Source of the DNA: Zygaena filipendulae
Taxonomy: Eukaryota; Arthropoda; Insecta; Lepidoptera; Zygaenidae
NCBI GenBank assembly: GCA_907165275.2
Contig: OU015661.1
Span: 2,053,501 to 2,117,500 of the forward strand
Direction: 5' to 3'
Length of the DNA stretch: 64,000 nt
Below, piece by piece: positions 61,401 through 64,000 of this stretch. Made by a program: the position numbers and the translations under genes. Below the pieces are notes generated by a model. It saw only the letters and a program-made list of their open reading frames with translations, searched no databases and was not told the DNA's origin. The stretch's first letter is position 1. Each line of letters begins with the position of its first letter.

Positions 61401-61594
61401 CTGTATTTTTTTTTAAATTTAGTTTCCCAAACAGGATAACAGCTGGTGGTGAATTATACGTCACCTGAATGGTATTCACGGCGTTCCTCACTAGCGCGAT
61501 GATGATCGGCGACACGACGCACACCAGTATGAGTATGCCTGCGCACGCGGCTTCGCTCCTCTTCGCCTCTGTCAGGCTCTCGTTGACGCCTTCG
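49281..61594 (-). CDS. Gene 2: membrane guanylate cyclase paralogue, 3' part in 8 exons
   Basis: Exons in reading order: 61594-61465, 61079-60957, 56176-56087, 53888-53765, 52332-52244, 51321-51192, 50043-49952, 49451-49281. They total 949 nt: one base finishing a codon from an upstream exon, 315 codons and a stop. All junctions are GT..AG and in phase. Seen: membrane segment, coiled-coil linker ([13 protein letters not shown]), then a full cyclase domain with [25 protein letters not shown] and NTASRMES, so both metal Asp, the guanine-selecting Glu and Cys, and the catalytic Asn/Arg are kept. Like gene 1 it has no kinase-homology domain. The C-terminal tail is 15 residues longer than in gene 1. 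I found no earlier exon between 61595 and 64000, so the ectodomain and start are probably outside the window. Inference: a second cGMP-forming receptor from an old inverted duplication. Confidence 0.9.
49952..50043 (-). CDS. Gene 2 exon g
   Basis: Reads (P)[19 protein letters not shown] then [11 protein letters not shown]; 92 nt as in gene 1 exon 13. The split codon is CCG (Pro), where gene 1 has Ala. Confidence 0.92.
50443..50794 (+). mobile_element. Helitron-type element with duplicated 3' part
   Basis: CCCAACTAATATTATAAATG to CTAG at 50791-50794; the GAAATTTTGCA segment occurs twice, with about 120 bases of other sequence between. Confidence 0.65.
50797..51123 (+). mobile_element. Helitron-type fragments, tandem
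   Basis: Starts three bases after the previous CTAG. Two degenerate units, the second ending ACGCGGGCGAAATACATCTAG. Lies within 70 bases of the gene 2 exon f donor. Confidence 0.58.
51192..51321 (-). CDS. Gene 2 exon f (cyclase domain core)
   Basis: Reads [20 protein letters not shown], then [10 protein letters not shown] and [11 protein letters not shown]. 130 nt. The start LCMRSG is slightly unusual for the family (normally hydrophobic-R-hydrophobic-R-x-G) but in frame with exon e. The donor is GTTAGT. Confidence 0.93.
51834..52125 (-). mobile_element. Two overlapping Helitron-type copies
   Basis: CTAGGTGTGCCCCGCGG at 51834; a second start CACCCGCG near 51972 with the CAAAGTTTCATCACAATCGA body. 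Confidence 0.62.
52244..52332 (-). CDS. Gene 2 exon e (cyclase domain)
   Basis: Reads (G)[19 protein letters not shown] then [10 protein letters not shown]; 89 nt, entering in phase 1. The acceptor is the unusual GTACAAG with little pyrimidine tract; the donor is GTACTT. Confidence 0.9.
52440..52690 (-). mobile_element. Helitron-type element, diverged
   Basis: CTAGCTATGCCCCGCGG start; ends TTTTATTATAGTATAGAT. It begins about 110 bases upstream (gene sense) of exon e. Confidence 0.6.
53204..53417 (-). mobile_element. Inverted-repeat element A6, left end truncated
   Basis: From TTGTTAACCCACAATGGAGA to GGTTATCTGCGTCC, with a short internal duplication (AATAGGTAACTTA twice). It abuts the B7 element at AATTAGTCCGTC. 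Confidence 0.7.
53418..53715 (+). mobile_element. Inverted-repeat element B7
   Basis: AATTAGTCCGTCAGTTAGAA to GACGGACTAAAAATAAATTT and AGTCAAGTAGCC. Contains TTGTGACGTCATTA and GTTGTGACGTCACG. Ends about 50 bases from the gene 2 exon d donor. Confidence 0.74.
53765..53888 (-). CDS. Gene 2 exon d (guanine and metal site 2)
   Basis: Reads [20 protein letters not shown] then [21 protein letters not shown]. 124 nt; exons c and d together make 214 nt, equal to gene 1 exons 10 and 11. Confidence 0.96.
54046..54280 (+). mobile_element. Inverted-repeat element A7
   Basis: 235 bp. AAAT precedes it (54042-54045) and AAAAT follows the worn right end GTC. Confidence 0.8.
54285..54390 (+). mobile_element. 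Helitron-type 5' fragment
   Basis: AACTAATAATAATATAAATT and GTGAGTTTGTGTGTTTGTTA, directly after element A7. Confidence 0.5.
54403..54550 (+). repeat. Tandem repeat, 52-bp unit, three copies
   Basis: Units start at 54403, 54455 and 54507 with CTAATTTAGGTC(T/A)CAAAAA and carry CGACTTGTNCTNATACC. The third unit is most diverged. In a gene 2 intron. Confidence 0.7.
54700..54852 (+). mobile_element. Helitron-type 3' part
   Basis: AAAATGGCTGGATCGATTTG to hairpin CGCGGGTGAAACCGCG and CTAG. Confidence 0.65.
55190..55434 (+). mobile_element. Helitron-type element, diverged
   Basis: Body GGCTGGACCGAGTTTAACGG, end GCGGCTGAAACCGCGGCGCA then CTAT. Confidence 0.62.
55841..56046 (-). mobile_element. Helitron-type element
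   Basis: CTATTCTCGCGGCTTCACCC to TATAATATTAGTATA. Lies about 40 bases from the gene 2 exon c donor. Confidence 0.68.
56087..56176 (-). CDS. Gene 2 exon c (cyclase domain, metal site 1)
   Basis: Reads [20 protein letters not shown] followed by [10 protein letters not shown]; 90 nt, phase 0. The end of this exon is 29 nt short of the corresponding boundary in gene 1. Confidence 0.96.
56452..56573 (+). mobile_element. tRNA-derived SINE, 5'-truncated copy 3
   Basis: Only the 3' third remains (GGTTTCCACGACACAAGCTA to GAAGTGGATTATTATT). 5' truncation is as expected for LINE-driven retrotransposition. Confidence 0.65.
57281..57738. repeat. Imperfect inverted repeat flanking a GC-rich core
   Basis: Left arm TATACAGGAATATTTTTTAT (57283 on) with TTCAGTGTGCAAACTTTT; right arm is its complement at about 57697-57735 (AAAAAATATTCCTGTATAGG). 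The core at 57440-57560 is GC-rich. It may be an unrecognised transposon. Confidence 0.4.
57930..58215 (-). mobile_element. Inverted-repeat element B8
   Basis: AATGAAAAATACTGGAAACT to ATCTAACTGACGGACTAATC; contains GCGTGACGTCACGAAC and an imperfect run of CACGTCACG units. Confidence 0.68.
58303..58590 (+). mobile_element. tRNA-derived SINE, copy 2
   Basis: Same A-box (TGGCGTAGTAGG) and B-box (GGTTCGATTCG) and the same body as the copy at 19195, ending TCTGTGTGTTGTGAAGTGGA and an ATT tail. Lies in gene 2 intron between exons b and c, antisense to the gene. Confidence 0.78.
59195..59242 (+). repeat. Isolated copy of the 17-bp array end
   Basis: AGGAAAGTGGACATTTTAGG then AAAATGGTCATTCTCGACCT GAAGG: two units plus the same terminal sequence as the array at 43352. 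In a gene 2 intron. Confidence 0.65.
59886..60213 (+). mobile_element. Inverted-repeat element B9
   Basis: GAATGTTGACTACTATTGAA to ATTAGTCAACATGCCCATTA: the outer ends (TGTTGACTA) show the real termini lie outside AGTCCGTC. Two TGACGTCAC sites. Confidence 0.78.
60214..60950. other. Gene 2 intron, mostly unrecognised
   Basis: A worn Helitron-like 5' end near 60880-60946 (CAAACAAACAAACAAACTCC, TATAATATTAATAATAGTAT). Nothing else seen. Confidence 0.45.
60957..61079 (-). CDS. Gene 2 exon b (signalling helix linker)
   Basis: Reads [20 protein letters not shown], then [21 protein letters not shown]. It is a heptad-like charged helix followed by the MLP motif, 123 nt, phase 0 at both ends. Confidence 0.94.
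61262..61333 (+). mobile_element. Helitron-type 3' fragment
   Basis: AATTTTCATGCCGGAATTCC to GGGGACAGCTAT. Confidence 0.58.
61465..61594 (-). CDS. Gene 2 exon a (second membrane segment)
   Basis: Reads [19 protein letters not shown], then a hydrophobic run [15 protein letters not shown], then VRNAVNTIQ. 130 nt, beginning with the last base of a split codon, exactly as exon 8 of gene 1. The acceptor is TTCATAG and the donor GTGACG. Confidence 0.9.
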
Positions 61595-61629
61595 CTATGA
61601 ACAAATGAAGAATTACATTATTATTAACT

Positions 61630-61810
61630 GGTTGTCCATCGCGAATTCACCCGCGTGAGTTTCGGAATGCCCGCAGGAACTGTTTTTACTAAAATAAAAG
61701 TAGCCTAAGTTACTCCTTGCAACATCAGCTATCTGCCAGTGAATGTCTCGTTAAAATCGGTCCAGCCGTTTGTGGGTTTAGCCAGAATAACAGACAGACA
61801 GACAGAAAAA
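61630..61810 (-). mobile_element. Helitron-type fragment
   Basis: GGTTGTCCATCGCGAATTCA with CACCCGCGTGAGTTTCGG and the CGGTCCAGCCGTTT body, then CAGA units. Confidence 0.58.
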
Positions 61811-61991
61811 AATTAAAAAAATCAGTCTTGTGCCATCTGTTGTTAAGTAGCTAAGAAACCCATCTAGTTGATCATAAAAAAATGATTTTTAATTTTTTTA
61901 ATGCTGAAAGGTTATAAATAGCAATTAGCAAACCAATAATACTTATATATGACAGCAAATAATTGTATATACTTAGTATCTACTATCTTTA

Positions 61992-62185
61992 TACGAGCAA
62001 TTCTTGTATATACCTATCTAGGTATATAATCTGAATTTTCATGTAATTTAGTATGCAGGGGATTTCGGTAGCAATTAATTAATCGATCTAGCTAGGTTTC
62101 ATTTTTAGAAAACGTCGTTTTACCCGTGTTTTTAAGTAATGAAAAATGAGTGCTGTTTTGCTACTTAACAACAGATGGCGTTACG
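61992..62185 (+). repeat. Dispersed repeat (AGCAATTC family), copy 2
   Basis: ATACGAGCAATTCTTGTATA to CTTAACAACAGATGGCGTTA. Same order of blocks as 30106-30312. Confidence 0.6.
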
Positions 62186-62390
62186 AGCGAGGTTTCGTTT
62201 TTATCCACGGAGCAAATAAAATTGGCGATGTTTCCGTACAAAAGTTTATCAATTCAATTCAATTCAATTTAAAGATTTACCAAAAAAAATCCACCATCAT
62301 CCAGGTACTTACTTTTATTAAAGCTATTTATTAACTTCTATGGAAAAAATATACCGTTTTTAAACGATGTCAGTAACATTTTTTTATTAT

Positions 62391-63087
62391 GGTAGTGCCT
62401 CCGCAGCCGGCGCCGGCTTCCAAAATTTAAGTGATTGGGAGCCGGCGGTGCACACATGGGTATGTTGGCAGCACTGTCAGAATGTCATGTCATGGTATTG
62501 TCATTTGTCATTTCATTCATGAGTTTGTGGTTGTGTGATTTACTCGCACCGTATCTCGCGAAAAAAACACCATGGCTTGTGCGAATAATGTGAAAATAAA
62601 AGTTAATGATAGATTTTCAACGTATAAACAATTTGAAGAAGTTCTCGCCGAGTATATAATTTGCTAATGAAAATGAAAATTTGTTAAACTTGAGTTGGTT
62701 AGGTTAGGTTTGCACTGTTGACGAAGTCGCGCGAGCCGAGCGAGCGCAGCGAGCGTGCCGCGGTAGCGGCCGGCGAAGCGCCATAGTCAAAATATTATCG
62801 TAAATTGAGTAAGGTTTTTATTATTTTTTTTTCTCGAAAATTATGAATTTCCGTAATTTGCGGATTTGAGAAATACACTATAAACACACTATTCTATCCA
62901 AAAAAAAATTGTAACTATTAAAAATCGAGGGTGCTTAATGTACAGTCCTTCCCAGGTACGGACAGTCCTAGCAAGTGGAGAAAACACTCACGCTTATGAA
63001 CCAAATCCGCCGGCGCCGGCTGCCAAGTCGGCGGCCGGCGCCGGCTGCCAAATCGGCGGCCGGCGCCGGCTGCGGAGGCACTGCCTT
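62391..63087 (+). mobile_element. Mutator-like (MULE) candidate with internal deletion
   Basis: Termini GGTAGTGCCTCCGCAGCCGG and its complement, about 27 bp (one mismatch), with CCGGCGCCGGC repeats at the right end. Flanked by a 9-bp direct repeat TTTTATTAT. Inside, an ATG at 62572 opens MACANNVKIKVNDRFSTYKQ, FEEVLAEYIIC and stops, resembling the first residues of a transposase-related protein. Confidence 0.6.
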
Positions 63088-63529
63088 TTATTATTCGTAA
63101 GTAAATGACACTCAAAAGCTCTACACTTTTGATAACGACTGTGCACTACACGTGCGCGGATTCCCCGGCCTTCACTCCGCGCGTTCATTCATGAGTCATG
63201 AGTCATCACTCCATCGACATAAATATGTATGGTATTTCATAATGCAATTAGATATATTTATACGTATACTTACTGCGAGGATAATGATTCAATTAAACAA
63301 ATAATAATAAAGCTTTACGCCACATAATTGTGACTTTTAGCTAGAAATGGTTACTTGGTGGTTAAGTACCGTTTTACTAGGGGGGTAGGTACAGAAAAAC
63401 GTTATGGCGCGTTACTTAGGGAGGGAGGGGAGGTCAAAAATCTCCAAAAATTGCGTTCAACACTCCCATTCAAAAGAACAGTCAATATCGATCACATTCG
63501 TTGATCGCGCTATCATCTCAAATATATAG

Positions 63530-63865
63530 GGATGTTGACGACTTTTAAAAATCTGAATTATAATAAGTCCGTCAGTTAGAATATAAAAAAAAACAATCTA
63601 GATACGTATTTTTTGCTTTTTCGAATAAATGAAAATATACAGAGAAAAAGTGCATTAAAGTTTAGGGTGGGGGCTCGTGACGTCACTAACCGCTATAAGC
63701 TGCCACACAAACTGCACCGGTTAGTGACGTCACGCGAAATTTCAACTCAATGTATCGCCGTTATTTTTTGATTGCGTAAAAAAGAAAAATACGTGTCCAA
63801 TATTTTTATTAGGCTACAAGACTGACTAAAACAAAAATTAGTCAACAAACTCATTGCAATCTTTG
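63530..63865 (+). mobile_element. Inverted-repeat element B10
   Basis: GGGATGTTGACGACTTTTAA to ATTAGTCAACAAACTCATTG, with GGCTCGTGACGTCACTAACC and TAGTGACGTCACGCGAAAT. Confidence 0.78.
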
Positions 63866-64000
63866 AGTTAGGTAACCTTAATTCTGAAGGTGCGAAATAC
63901 GTTTTAAGTTCCATGCACACAAAGCACGACGTAAACAAAACCAAAACCGTTAGGCTAAGACCACACTACAAAGACCTTTGCTTATTGCTACATTCAAGCT

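Noticed and set aside
61595..64000. Further upstream exons of gene 2
   Set aside because: I looked for a counterpart of gene 1 exon 7 (helix ending LLWDFIR with a phase-2 donor) on the minus strand and found none.

Overview
The window looks like nuclear DNA of a moth or butterfly (Lepidoptera). It is AT-rich, has short coding exons with GT..AG introns, and is packed with short mobile-element copies, above all hairpin-plus-CTAG elements of the type known as non-autonomous lepidopteran Helitrons. I identify the order from this repeat flavour and cannot name a species.

Two protein-coding genes can be assembled by hand, and they lie tail to tail. Gene 1 (+ strand, start codon 14092, stop codon ending 47587) has 14 coding exons whose phases all join, giving 613 codons. 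It reads as a membrane guanylate cyclase: a short N-terminal tail, a first hydrophobic segment, an extracellular helical domain that I read as a NIT (nitrate/nitrite-sensing type) domain, a second membrane segment, a 41-residue linker and a class III cyclase domain with all expected catalytic residues. There is no kinase-homology domain, which separates it from the peptide-receptor cyclases. Gene 2 (- strand, exons from 61594 down to a stop codon at 49281) is a paralogue. Its last eight exons (second membrane segment, linker, whole cyclase domain, C-terminal tail) are inside the window; its ectodomain and start should lie beyond 64000. The two genes agree segment by segment in coding length (130, 123, 214, 219 and 92 nt) but gene 2 has one extra intron and one intron at a shifted position. 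Only about 1.7 kb separates the two stop codons.

Layout: 1-14090 is non-coding and repeat-dominated, upstream of the gene 1 coding region. 14091-47587 is gene 1, with very long introns (intron 1 is about 11 kb). 47588-49280 is the short shared 3' region with a poly(A) signal for each gene. 49281-61594 is the 3' half of gene 2. 61595-64000 is the next gene 2 intron and holds a possible Mutator-like element.

The introns hold at least eight families of small inverted-repeat elements (named A to G here, plus hAT-like and MULE-like ones), some nested in each other, about fifty Helitron copies or fragments, tRNA-derived SINEs, remnants of RTE and other non-LTR retrotransposons, a broken Tc1-like transposase, and tandem repeats of 17 bp and 52 bp. 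Both cyclases should make cGMP at the plasma membrane in response to whatever the ectodomain senses; that ligand cannot be read from the sequence.
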